From positions 1 through 64,000 of the forward strand of contig NZ_FZMO01000558.1 of the NCBI RefSeq assembly GCF_900197875.1: a stretch of DNA of 64,000 nt, given 5' to 3'. The notes beneath the pieces were generated by a model. The model searched no databases and was not told the DNA's origin. It saw only the letters and a program-made list of their open reading frames with translations. This DNA comes from Frankia canadensis. GTDB lineage: Bacteria > Actinomycetota > Actinomycetes > Frankiales > Frankiaceae. Positions 1 through 8,319 of the stretch are shown here, piece by piece; positions within the stretch are counted from its first letter, which is position 1; the number at the start of each line of letters is the position of its first letter. A program made the position numbers and the translations under genes.

Positions 1-260
1 GGGCAGGCCACTCGGTGCGCGTCCTGCTCCTCGTCTACGCCCGCTGCATCGTCGGTCAGGACACGATCGCCAAACAGCGCATCGACGCCGCCCTGGCCGC
101 GACCAATGGGACGGAGAGGCCATCGGTGACCGTCGAGGCTTCCCGAACTCAGCCACCACTCAGCCACAGACCCCCGGACACCGATGGACCCAGCCGCTCC
201 CAGCCGGACACCCCGACTCCGCCGACCGAGCCGTTATCAGCCCCCGATCTTGGCCTCTGA
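1..260 (+). pseudogene. C-terminal end of a tyrosine recombinase (integrase), cut by the window edge
   Basis: This is the last ~85 codons of a phage/ICE-type tyrosine recombinase, stop at 258-260. The first ~100 bases are almost identical to the end of the integrase at 45949-46229. They include the Tyr-containing motif LLLVYARC, which carries the candidate nucleophile. After about codon 33 the two tails diverge but end in the same Leu-Gly-Leu. The divergence argues against a recent duplication and for a second, related element lying to the left. Whether that gene is intact cannot be seen because the window starts here; the type is set to pseudogene only because the piece is partial. Confidence 0.75.
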
Positions 261-281
261 CCTGCGAAAACACCTGCCTTG

Positions 282-356
282 TCAGGGGCGGGCGAGGTGG
301 CGGGCGATGACCATCCGCTGGATCTGATTGGTGCCCTCGAAGATCTGCATGGCCTT
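282..356 (-). pseudogene. Duplicated 3' end of acyl-CoA dehydrogenase
   Basis: Reading on the minus strand, about 24 codons end in the same peptide as the intact gene ([19 protein letters not shown] then Ala-Arg-Pro and stop). Upstream of codon -25 the similarity stops abruptly. It is a displaced gene end left by integration of the island rather than a decayed gene. It marks the left limit of the island that spans to about 46250. Confidence 0.8.
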
Positions 357-937
357 CGTCTGCAATGATCGACACGTGTCGTGAGCTGCGGTGATGTCGG
401 TCTGCTGGTGATGGCGGTTGCGCGTAGCCACGCCCTGTCCACAGCGGCGTGGAGGGAACCGCGGAGCCCGCGTGCCCGATCCGTCGTGCACCTCGCCGGG
501 GCCGGCAGGAGGGCCGACGCGGCGAACGCCGTCAGAGCCGGGTGAGGTCGATGCGGACGGGGAAGGGGGCGGCCGCGTCGATGACGCCGGTGAAGACGTC
601 AAAGGGGCCGGTAGGTTCCGCTTGTCGGGTCGAGGACGTGGGTGTGGGTGACGGGGACGCCGGCGGCGGGCTGCTCAACTCGCCAAGTAGTTAGGTGATG
701 CCGGCTTTGGCGTACTGCTCGGCCTTGACGATCCGGTCGGTGGCCAGGTGATACGACATATCGCGGACGGCGGCGCAGGCAGGAGATCAGGTTCGTGTTC
801 GGTGCCGGAGATCCTGCGCGTCGAGTCGGCGCCGGCTGGCGTGGGATGAGTGTCCGAGGGGGGACTCGAACCATTACCCCACCACCGGTCACCCTCTCCG
901 ATGACCTCGTCCTCGCAGGTCAGCGGGGGTACGACCG
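357..937. other. Gene-poor island edge with a faint minus-strand gene remnant
   Basis: No intact gene is seen. On the minus strand, about 665-532 reads in two frames as a C-terminus resembling Uma2/DUF820-type proteins (HVLDPTSGTY, then FPVRIDLTRL and stop), with a frameshift near 610. A second short coding-like piece ending at about 690 (YHLATDRIVKAEQYAKAGIT) may belong to another decayed gene. These readings are weak and serve only to say the stretch is degraded accessory DNA. Confidence 0.3.
849..871 (-). other. tRNA 3'-end-like fragment
   Basis: The reverse complement has a T-loop-like GGTTCGAGTCC followed by a Leu-tRNA-like acceptor end. The 5' side of the T stem does not pair, and no anticodon arm is recognisable upstream. 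It is at most a short tRNA 3' fragment, perhaps a relic attachment site, not a functional tRNA. Confidence 0.25.
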
Positions 938-1966
938 ATGAACACACCGGTCGGCGAGCACGTTTCCGATCATACCGAAAGCCGGGCTACGACGGGTGCA
1001 CTTCCGTCGGCGGCAGAGCCGGGAGCGGCAGCTCGCGGGGTGACCGTGATCATGGGCGGGGTTGTCGGCCTGAGCTTCCTGTTCGCCTTCGGCAACGTAT
1101 GGCTGCTGGCGCTACGGCTCGGGGTACCCGCCTATGTGGCTCCACTGGTCGCGCCGTCGGTGGACCTGTCGGTGGTCGGCCTGCTCCTCGGGATCCGGCA
1201 CCTGTCCGCGCACGGAGCCCGTCCTGAGCAGCTGCGTCCAGCTCGAAGGCTGCTGGTGTTCGCCAGCATGGTCACCCTCGCGTTGAACGTCTCCGAACCG
1301 ATCATCACCGCGGAGTACGGCAAGGCCGCGTTCGACAGCGTCGGATGCTGGCTCCTCATCGGCTGGGCCCACGTCGGACCACCTCCTGCAAGCCATGCAC
1401 GAACTCGGACGGGCCGAGCCGGACACGATGGCAGAACGGCCCAGTGCAGCGGTGGACGCGGCGGCACTCGAGGAAATCGGCGGCCTGGACAACGGGGGCG
1501 TCCAGGATCCGGCTATGGCGCCGGGACTGGGGAGAGGACCCTCGACATCGGCGGCTGCAGGAGTGGAACGGCCACACTGCGACGGTGAGGGTGCCGCTGA
1601 CGGGCTGTCATCTGTGCCCGCACAGCGCAGGACTGACCAGAATCTGCGGGCCGTCACGGACGGTGTCCTGCTGCAGCGTGCACGGCGGAGGACACCCTCT
1701 ACTGGGAGCAGCACCATCGGCCGATCTCCGCCGAGGTTCTCCGGCAGCGCCTGAAAGTCGGCTCGAAACGGGCGCGGAGTCTCGTGGTGCAGCTACGTGC
1801 CGACGCACACCGGACACTGGAAGAACACGCTGTCGAGGCCGACCTTCCAGCAAGCGACCATGGCCCACTCGATTCGGCAGACGCGGGTCAGGACCCGGCT
1901 AACGCTGTCGACCAGGTGCGGGAGGTGAACCGGCTCGGGTCGCGTCCGTTGGCCCAAGCCAGCTGA
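938..1966 (+). pseudogene. Degraded DUF2637 membrane protein of plasmid/ICE type
   Basis: The N-terminal ~150 codons encode hydrophobic segments (GGVVGLSFLFAFGNVWLLAL, APSVDLSVVGLLLGI, and one after LLVFASMVTLALNVSEPI). This is the arrangement of DUF2637 proteins found on actinobacterial plasmids and integrative elements. At about 1380 the frame breaks: the text after WAHVG continues in another frame (MHELGRAEPDTMAERPS). A helix-turn-helix-like tail (RPISAEVLRQRLKVG, about 1715-1760) follows in yet another frame. At least two frameshifts make it a pseudogene. It supports the island being a decayed integrative or conjugative element. The exact role of intact homologues is not established. Confidence 0.6.
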
Positions 1967-2322
1967 CCGCTACAGTCAGCGCGCCGAACCAGCCGAGCAT
2001 CGACTGGCCCCTGGGCTTCTCGTTGGGGGCCAACGCAGGAGACGAACGGGTTGTATGCGCCCGTGTGGCCGATCGGCGCGGTCGTGCTCGATCCCGCGAC
2101 CGAGGCAGCGGCGGCGACGTTCGCTGCCCAAATCTCTCCCCCGGGCGCCTAAACCAACATCAACCCGGTCCGAGCTGTATCGGGACCGGTTGGTCCCGTA
2201 CGACTGCGGCGACCTCGTCGACGGGGCTGCTCGGAGCGCCGGCCACTTGCTTCTATGCCAAATGCGGCGGAGCCGTGAGGGTGTGCTCACGTGCAGGCAG
2301 GGCGAGCTGGTAGAAAGTTCCC
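1967..2322. other. Non-coding or decayed stretch
   Basis: Short open frames here have no recognisable motif and no good ribosome binding site. The sequence lies between the broken DUF2637 gene and the hydrolase gene and probably holds the promoter of the latter. No hairpin or repeat stood out. Confidence 0.4.
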
Positions 2323-2919
2323 ATGGCAGAGATCGTTGTGTTTCACTCCGTGTTGGGCGTGCGGAGTGGTGTGACAGAGGTCAGCGAGCGCATGCGTTTC
2401 GCCGGACACGTAGTCCATGTCCCTGATTTGTACAACGGAAAGGTCTTCGACGACTACCCGTCCGCTTTTCAGTGGATCGAGTCGATCGGCGGTGTCCCGG
2501 AGCTTGTGAACCGCACCCAGGCGGCGGTCGCGGGGATGTCCCGGGAGCTCGTCTACGTCGGGTTCTCCAACGGCGGCCTGTCCGCGGAACTGCTGGCGGC
2601 GACCCGTCCGGGCGCACGGGGGGCGGTGCTGATGCACGCGGCGGCTCCGCTGGCGGCGTTCGGAGCGTCCGAGTGGCCTGTTACCGTGCCGGTTCAGGTG
2701 CACTACGCCGTCGAGGACCCGTTCCGCCACGAGGACGCCCTCGATGCGTTCGGCGCCGCCGTCCGCGCTTCGGGCGCCGGGTACGACTTCTTCGAGTACG
2801 ACGTTTCCGGGCATCTTTTCACCGACCCGAGCCTGCCCGACGAATATGACAAGGAGGCCACCGAGCTGATCACCGAGCGCATACTGGCATACCTGGAGCG
2901 GATCGACAGGGTCGGCTGA
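2323..2919 (+). CDS. Dienelactone hydrolase family protein
   Basis: This 198-residue protein has the compact alpha/beta-hydrolase size of dienelactone hydrolases. The nucleophile elbow reads GFSNGG (Ser about residue 86), the acid is probably the Asp in VEDPFRHEDA, and the His is in SGHLF near the end. Classical dienelactone hydrolases use Cys in the elbow, so Ser here points to a general ester or lactone hydrolase of the same fold. It is flanked by the broken DUF2637 gene and an ISAs1 remnant, about 1.5 kb outside the recognisable peptide cluster. A link to that cluster is possible but unsupported. Substrate unknown; cytoplasmic, no signal peptide seen. Confidence 0.75.
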   Translation: MAEIVVFHSVLGVRSGVTEVSERMRFAGHVVHVPDLYNGKVFDDYPSAFQWIESIGGVPELVNRTQAAVAGMSRELVYVGFSNGGLSAELLAATRPGARGAVLMHAAAPLAAFGASEWPVTVPVQVHYAVEDPFRHEDALDAFGAAVRASGAGYDFFEYDVSGHLFTDPSLPDEYDKEATELITERILAYLERIDRVG

Positions 2920-3259
2920 GCGACCTCGTACGGCGGCCTCCCCCCGGTCGCGTCCAAGGTGGCTTCCGGTCCTGTCGGCCGATGAGGCGGCCTGAGGCGC
3001 GGCGTCGATCCTACCCCCGGCCCGTTTCCTCAGGCAGCTCGGGGTACGCATATCCTCGAAATCCCAGGTATCGGTGCCGGCGAAGCATCTCGATGCCCGG
3101 GCCGAGGAGTGCTTCCCCCGGTCATCCCCAGGGCTGCGACAGAGTCGTGATCGGCGTGTCGGCTGGCATCACGGGCTGGTAGCGGCTATAGGTGGCGGGG
3201 CGGAACGGGACGACAACAGGCGGACGCGGCGCCCATGGGATGATCGAGCTTCCTACACC
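2920..3259. other. Intergenic region before the ISAs1 remnant
   Basis: No convincing coding sequence. The left end of the ISAs1-type element must lie here. I could not identify matching terminal inverted repeats or a target duplication with confidence. Confidence 0.35.
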
Positions 3260-4465
3260 ATGATCGTCCAAGAGTGGGGCCGCGTCCGTGCTTCAGTGTC
3301 GCCTATCCGCGCCCTGCTTGCGGGCCGGGCCGTCGAACAGGCCGCAGCGCTGCTCGAGGTGCTGGGCGCGGTGCCGGATCGGCGGCGGGCGCGGGGGCGT
3401 CGCTATGGGCCAGCGTCGGTGCTGGCGCTGTGGTTCACCGGTGTTCTGGCTGGTCAGCAGACATTCACCGCGGTCTGGGAGTGGGCAGCGGACCTGCCGG
3501 CGGAATCGCTGGCCGGGTTCGGGCTGACCCGCGGGGTCCCGTCCGAGCGCACGATCCGCCGCCTGGTCGCCGGCTGCGACCCGGCCGGGCTGGACGAGGC
3601 GCTCTCGGGCTGGATCGCCCGGGCCGGGGACGACACGGCGCCGGGGCTTCGGGGGCTGGCCTTCGAGGCAAGACGCTCAGGGGCGCCCGGTCGTTCACGG
3701 AGACGGGCACGATGATCCAGGAGGCGGTGGTCGAGGCGGTCTGGCACAACACCGGTGTCGCCGCCGGCCACCAGCGGGTCGTCGGCGGCGACGAGATCGC
3801 CGCGGTCGAGGCGCTGGCTGGCCGGCTCGATGCGACCGACGTGCTCGTCACCGCGGACTCGCTCCACCCCCACGAACGCCTCGCCCGGAAGATCCGCGCC
3901 AGGAGCGGCCACTGGCTCCTCGTGATCAAGCTGAACCAGCCCACCGTCCACGCGAACCTCACCCGGCTGCCCTGGGAGCAGGCCCCGGACCTGGTCACGA
4001 TCACCGAGAAGGCCCACGGCCGGGTCGAGGTCCGCTCGTTGAAGGTCCTGACCGTCACCACGCCGAGGCTCGTCGGTTTCTGGGGCACGAAACAGGTCGT
4101 CGAACTACGCCGACGTACCCGACGCAAGAAGACCGTCACGTCGAAGCCGGCCTACTCCGAGGAGGTGTTCTACCTGGTCACCAGCCTGCCGCCGAGCAGG
4201 CCCACCCCCGCGACCTCGCTGCCCGCGCCCGCGGGCACTGGACCGTCGAGGCCGTCCACCACGTCCGCGACCGGGTCCTCGACGAGGCCCGCCACACCGC
4301 CCGCACCGGCAACGCCCCCTGGACTGGGCCATCGCCCGCGACACCGCCATCAGCGCGCTACGCCTCACCGGCCACAAGAGCATCGCCAAAGCCATGCGAT
4401 CCACCGCCCGCCAACCCGAACGCGTCCTCCAGATCATCGCCCTGATCAGCGAAAAGAGACTTTGA
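3260..4465 (+). mobile_element. ISAs1-family insertion sequence with frameshifted transposase
   Basis: The transposase begins at ATG 3260. It shows the N-terminal ISAs1 pattern (PDRRRARGRRYG, then LWFTGVLAGQQTFTAVWEW and PSERTIRRL). At about 3665 the frame shifts; the typical GKTLRGA motif and the middle of the catalytic domain continue in the next frame to about 4190. A further shift leads to the tail (LTGHKSIAKAMRSTARQPER) ending at 4463-4465. At least two frameshifts imply an inactive copy unless the sequence has errors. It separates the hydrolase gene from the flavin reductase of the peptide cluster and ends only 13 bp from the reductase stop codon. Confidence 0.8.
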
Positions 4466-4477
4466 CGGCACCCTGGG

Positions 4478-5077
4478 TCATCCCGACATCGCCCTGTGGG
4501 CGGGCACGGCTGCCGCGTCTGACCAGCGGGCGTAGCGTCGACGCCCGTACAGCAGTGGTTCCGCGGCGTCTTCGCGGATGGTGACCTGGTGCACCGTTCC
4601 GAAGATCACGGTGTGGTCGCCGACCGCCACGGTGTGATCGATCAGACAGTCAGCGGTGGCGTGGACATCTGCGGTCAGATGCGGACCGTGGGCGCCCAGA
4701 GGCAGTCGCCAGTCGACGTGGTCGAACCGGTCATGTGCGCCGGAAGCGAAGAGCTCGGATACCCGACCGGCCTGCTCGTGCAGCAGGTTCAGCGCGAAGC
4801 CGCCCCGCTCGAGCGCCGCCGAGAGGGTGGGTCCGACGGTCCGCAGACAGACCAGCAGGGTGGCCGGACGGAGCGCGATGCTACAGAGGGAGCTGCAGGT
4901 CATCCCGCGCGGGAGCCCGTCGGAACCGAGTGTGGTGAGCACGCCGACGCCGGTGGGGAATCCGGCCATTAGGCTGCGCAGATCCACCTCGGGCGCGGCG
5001 GTCTGGGAGGGAGTGGTCCCGGATGCGTCGGCATCCGGTGGGCAGGAGGCGGAGGGCAGGGGCGTGGATTGGTTCAT
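4478..5077 (-). CDS. Flavin reductase, likely FADH2 supplier of the halogenase
   Basis: This 199-residue protein belongs to the flavin_Reduct (FMN-binding split-barrel) family. Family landmarks are FPTGVGVLTT, the GMTCSSLCSIALRPATLLVCL stretch and ALNLLHEQ. FADH2-dependent halogenases need free reduced flavin, and such reductases are commonly encoded beside them; here the gene follows the halogenase with a 76-bp gap on the same strand. Start ATG 5077 was chosen because AGGAG lies six bases upstream; an upstream ATG at 5101 lacks that spacing. It would use NAD(P)H to make reduced FAD, in the cytoplasm. The ISAs1 remnant ends right after its stop. Confidence 0.85.
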   Translation of the reverse strand: MNQSTPLPSASCPPDADASGTTPSQTAAPEVDLRSLMAGFPTGVGVLTTLGSDGLPRGMTCSSLCSIALRPATLLVCLRTVGPTLSAALERGGFALNLLHEQAGRVSELFASGAHDRFDHVDWRLPLGAHGPHLTADVHATADCLIDHTVAVGDHTVIFGTVHQVTIREDAAEPLLYGRRRYARWSDAAAVPAHRAMSG

Positions 5078-5153
5078 CTCGGACTCCTGAGGAGCGGACA
5101 TGGTGCGGGCTGGCCGTCGTATCGGGGGATGGGTGCCGCCGGCCCGCACCGGA

Positions 5154-6758
5154 TCAGGCACCGTGCAGCTGTCGTAGGTAGTCGTAGGCGCTGGGCAGGG
5201 TCTCCAGAAGGTTCTGCTGCTGGCGCTTGACGGTCTCGAAGAGCGGTTCCGCACCGGCGACGGATTCCGGTTGGTGGGCGAGAGCGGGCAGCGGCGCGTC
5301 CGGGTGCAGGCCGAGGCCGGAGAAGATGCAGTAGTAGCTGCCGTTGGTCCAGAAGTTGCGGAACTCGGCCTCGAAGTTCCCGTAGTAGGTGCTCTCGTCC
5401 GTGATCGGCGAGTTGATCGGAAGTCCGGCCCGGTAGGCGGAGATCTTCTTCTGGATGTTCTCCGGCAGTCTCAGGTTCTTGTTGGCCTGCCAGAAGGGTG
5501 TGTCGTTCCGCGGCGCATAGTAGAAGTGTGCCTGGATGAAATCGCGCGTGTCGTCGAACATCAGCTCGATCTCGTGGTTGAAGCTGTCTATCAGGCCCTG
5601 GCTGAAGTTCCGGTCCGGGAAGTGCTTGGCGAGCTGGTAGATCGCTGCGGTGATGAAGTAGATGCCCGTCGACTCCAAGGGCTCCAGGAAGCAGGAGGAG
5701 AGTCCGATGCCGACTACGTTCTTCACCCATGCCCGGCGATTGCGGCCGACCCGGAAACGGATGTGGTTGAACTTCGCCTGCTCGGGGTCGAGGTCCCAGA
5801 GGTTGCAGAATTCCTGGGTGGCGGATTCCTGGTCGGTGAACTTGCTGGAGTACACGTAGCCGGTGCCGAAGCGGCCCAGCATCGGGATCTTCCAGGTCCA
5901 GCCGGAGGACATCGCGATTGCCGAGGTGTACGGCTCGATGCCGTATCTTTTGTCGTCGTGCGGGACGGCAGTGGCCACCGCGCTGTCACACAGCAGGTGG
6001 TCGCCCATGTCGATGAAGGGCTCCTCCAGCGCCTGGTTGATCAGCAGTCCGCGGAAGCCGGAGCAGTCCACGAACAGATCGGCCTCCAGGGTAAGGCCGC
6101 CCTTGGTACGCAGGGCTGTCACGTAGCCGTGGTCGTCCTGCTCGACGCGTACCATCGCGTCCTGTACGTGGTGCACGCCCTGCTTCTCGGTGGCGAAGCG
6201 GCGCAGGAAATCTGCCACCAGCTGTGCGTCGAAATGCCAGGCATAGCGGGTCGCCGGGCGGCCGTCCAGCCAACGGGGTGCCTTGAGGGCGTCCATCACC
6301 GGCGGTTCGCGGAAGCAGGCATAGTCGAATGGCTCGGTGGTTCTTCCCTCGTATTTGCGCTTGAACCAGAAGTGGGACAGCGGCGTCTGGCCGTAGTCCG
6401 GGAGCAGCCCGAACGGGTGGTAGAAGTGATCTGGCCCACCGTTCCGCAGCTCACGCGCCGTGGCCTGTGCGGGGCCCTCGGTCCGCCAGTTCACGAAGCG
6501 GACGGCCATCTTGAAGCTGGCATTGCACTCGCGCATCCAGTCGTCCTCGCTGATGCCGAGGAAGTCGAAGAAGGAGCGCTGGAGGTTGGGCACGGTGGCC
6601 TCGCCGACCCCGATTCGGGGAATAGTCGGTGCCTCGAGCACCGTGATACCGACGGTGCCCTGAAGAGCCTTGCCCAGATAGGCGGCCGTCATCCAGCCGG
6701 CTGTGCCTCCGCCCAGAATGACGACCTTCTGGATCCGGTTGTCGGGGTTGGCAGTCAT
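5154..6758 (-). CDS. FADH2-dependent tryptophan halogenase (RebH/Thal type)
   Basis: At 534 residues it has normal length for tryptophan halogenases. It shows the FAD-binding GGGTAG near the N-terminus, the lysine in ASFKMAVRF that corresponds to the catalytic Lys guiding HOCl, the halogenase signature GWTWKIP, and the Glu in [12 protein letters not shown] that positions the substrate. Overall the sequence reads like the RebH/PrnA/Thal branch rather than the PyrH/SttH branch, so chlorination at indole C6 or C7 of free tryptophan is expected; the two cannot be told apart by eye. The flavin reductase follows. An IS66 remnant lies just upstream, so its promoter region may have been altered. It is the likely first step of the chloroindole branch. 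Confidence 0.93.
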   Translation of the reverse strand: MTANPDNRIQKVVILGGGTAGWMTAAYLGKALQGTVGITVLEAPTIPRIGVGEATVPNLQRSFFDFLGISEDDWMRECNASFKMAVRFVNWRTEGPAQATARELRNGGPDHFYHPFGLLPDYGQTPLSHFWFKRKYEGRTTEPFDYACFREPPVMDALKAPRWLDGRPATRYAWHFDAQLVADFLRRFATEKQGVHHVQDAMVRVEQDDHGYVTALRTKGGLTLEADLFVDCSGFRGLLINQALEEPFIDMGDHLLCDSAVATAVPHDDKRYGIEPYTSAIAMSSGWTWKIPMLGRFGTGYVYSSKFTDQESATQEFCNLWDLDPEQAKFNHIRFRVGRNRRAWVKNVVGIGLSSCFLEPLESTGIYFITAAIYQLAKHFPDRNFSQGLIDSFNHEIELMFDDTRDFIQAHFYYAPRNDTPFWQANKNLRLPENIQKKISAYRAGLPINSPITDESTYYGNFEAEFRNFWTNGSYYCIFSGLGLHPDAPLPALAHQPESVAGAEPLFETVKRQQQNLLETLPSAYDYLRQLHGA

Positions 6759-6844
6759 GCGCAGGCCTCGTTTCTGGTCGGCGGAGCGGGAGGAACGACC
6801 GTCCGGAACAGTGTGGGCAACGCCCCTATGCCGGACCTACAAAG

Positions 6845-7275
6845 CCTGTATGTAAAGGCGGGGGCCTGTCGCCGGTGGTGTCTTCGTGGGTGGGCTGCCA
6901 GATGAGGAACTGTTCGAGTGCGGTGCCCTCGGGTGGTGGGGTGCGCCTCCGGTCTGGGCGCAGGCGTTCAGGCAGGCGGTGAGGTGGGCCAGGGGCTCGT
7001 GGCCGTTGCGTTCGGCGGTGGCGATGATCGTCCAGACCCGGGCAGCCAGGTGCGCGGTCGATGCGGCTTGCGCGCCGTAGTAATTTCTCCGGCCGACGAC
7101 CGGGGTTCTCAGCGCCCTTTCCGGGGTTGTTGTCCAGGGCGAGGTCGGGGAAGTCGCGGTGGCGGGCCAGTCCGTCCCATTCCCGGTCCAGGGTGGCGAG
7201 GACCTTACGGGCGGGGCCGGGTGCAGGCCGGGGGCTGCGGCTGGCCATCCCAACACCCGCCACAGCCGCCACCCG
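6845..7275 (-). mobile_element. IS66-family transposase remnant
   Basis: Two minus-strand frames together give an IS66 transposase C-terminus: DREWDGLARHRDFPDLALDNN in one frame, then VVGRRNYYGAQAASTAHLAA and WTIIATAERNGHEPLAHL in another, with a frameshift near 7110 and another in the tail. The N-terminal and catalytic parts are missing. It is a dead fragment in the divergent space between the halogenase and the SARP regulator, where promoters for both directions would be expected. Confidence 0.75.
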
Positions 7276-7440
7276 CCACAGGACGGAACGAGCCGCCCCA
7301 CAGCATCACCGAATACTTACGCCTGTATAGAACCCTGATAGACGGCTGCCAGATGCTCTTCCATGGCGAATCAGCGGGCGTTCCGGCGCGGGCGCGAGGA
7401 CGGGCGCGTCGCCGGACCGGACGGGAACCAGGAGGAAGCC

Positions 7441-8307
7441 ATGACCGCGGTGGTGAACGATGGTGTGCGGCATGCGGTGGAAGTCCGCTTCCTGGGGGAC
7501 TTCTCTTTGTTCATCAAGGGCAGCCCGGTCGAGCGATGGCGGGCCGGGAAAGCGCGAAACCTGTTTCAGTACCTCGCCCTCCGCTTGGGACAGACTCTCA
7601 CCAAGGACCGGCTGTACGAAGCTCTGTGGCCTGATTCCCCGTGGCCCGCGGGTCGCAGCTCGCTCAAGGTCGCCGTACATGCGCTGCGCCGTGTCGTGGG
7701 CGCCCATCCGGACCACCCCGGAGACTCCGGGATCCAGCTGGTCTCCCGTGACTTCGGGTATGCGCTGCAGATCGCGGACCTGTGGGCGGATGTCGACGAG
7801 TTCGAGGAGTTGGTGTACGCCGGCCTCCGGGTGTCCGGAGAGGACGGCGAGGTGGCCCGCGCCCGGCTGCGTGCCGCACTCGAGCTCTACCGCGGTGATT
7901 TCCTCCAAGGCGAGACCGCCGACTGGATCGTCGAACAGCGTGAGTACCTCAAGTCGTTGGCCCTGAGAGCCCTGGCGGCCCTCCGAGCCGATGCAATGGG
8001 CCGGCAGGGCTTCGCCGACCTGATCGACATCTGCCGGCGGACGCTGGAGATCGACCGGCACCATGAGGAGAGCTACCGGGCCCTGATGGCCGCGCATGGC
8101 AGCAGGGGTGAACTCGGGTGCGTCCGTAGCTGGTACGAACTGTGCGCCCGCCGCCTGCGTACCGAGCTCGCCGTGGAGCCCGCCCGCGAGACCGAGCGGC
8201 TGCTGCACTCCCTGCTGTCGCGCGCCGAAGCACCGGCGTCGCCGGACGGGCCGAGCATGGTGCGTCCCCGCCCGCACCTTTCCCTCCCCGCCACGATCGC
8301 CAGTTAG
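7441..8307 (+). CDS. SARP-family pathway activator (short form)
   Basis: This 288-residue protein has a winged-helix OmpR/PhoB-type DNA-binding domain (residues ~10-100; WRAGKARNLFQYLALRLGQ, LYEALWP) followed by a bacterial transcriptional activation domain (~110-255; FEELVYAGL, LYRGDFLQG, RALMAAHGSRGE). That is the size of ActII-ORF4/DnrI-type regulators with no ATPase domain. Start ATG 7441 has GGAGGA four bases upstream; an earlier ATG at 7363 lacks one. Its stop is 12 bp before the aldehyde dehydrogenase, so it probably heads the seven-gene plus-strand operon. SARPs bind heptameric direct repeats spaced 11 bp; such repeats occur elsewhere in this cluster (26714, 34417, 40293). Confidence 0.88.
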   Translation: MTAVVNDGVRHAVEVRFLGDFSLFIKGSPVERWRAGKARNLFQYLALRLGQTLTKDRLYEALWPDSPWPAGRSSLKVAVHALRRVVGAHPDHPGDSGIQLVSRDFGYALQIADLWADVDEFEELVYAGLRVSGEDGEVARARLRAALELYRGDFLQGETADWIVEQREYLKSLALRALAALRADAMGRQGFADLIDICRRTLEIDRHHEESYRALMAAHGSRGELGCVRSWYELCARRLRTELAVEPARETERLLHSLLSRAEAPASPDGPSMVRPRPHLSLPATIAS

Positions 8308-8319
8308 CGAGGACTCGAC

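Larger units (their letters stand above)
1..356. repeat. Left copy of ~350-bp direct repeat (island boundary, attL-like)
   Basis: Positions 1-~100 and 261-356 match 45949-~46047 and 46230-46325 with few mismatches, separated by a diverged stretch that encodes the variable integrase tails. The part from 282 to 356 is a copy of the 3' end of the acyl-CoA dehydrogenase gene at 46251 (minus strand), differing at about four positions. A duplicated gene end next to an integrase is the usual attachment-site signature, so the recombination core probably lies within 282-356. Confidence 0.8.

Noticed and set aside
849-871. tRNA gene
   Set aside because: Only a T-loop/acceptor-like piece; the T stem does not pair and no anticodon arm is found.
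3185-4500. Terminal inverted repeats of the ISAs1 element
   Set aside because: Short similar words occur at both sides (GGCGCCCATGGGATGAT, GGCACCCTGGGTCATCC) but they are in direct rather than inverted relation and not convincing.
5271-6905. Long open frame on the plus strand opposite the halogenase (544 codons)
   Set aside because: Antisense artefact of high GC: the halogenase on the other strand has complete catalytic motifs, and this translation has none.
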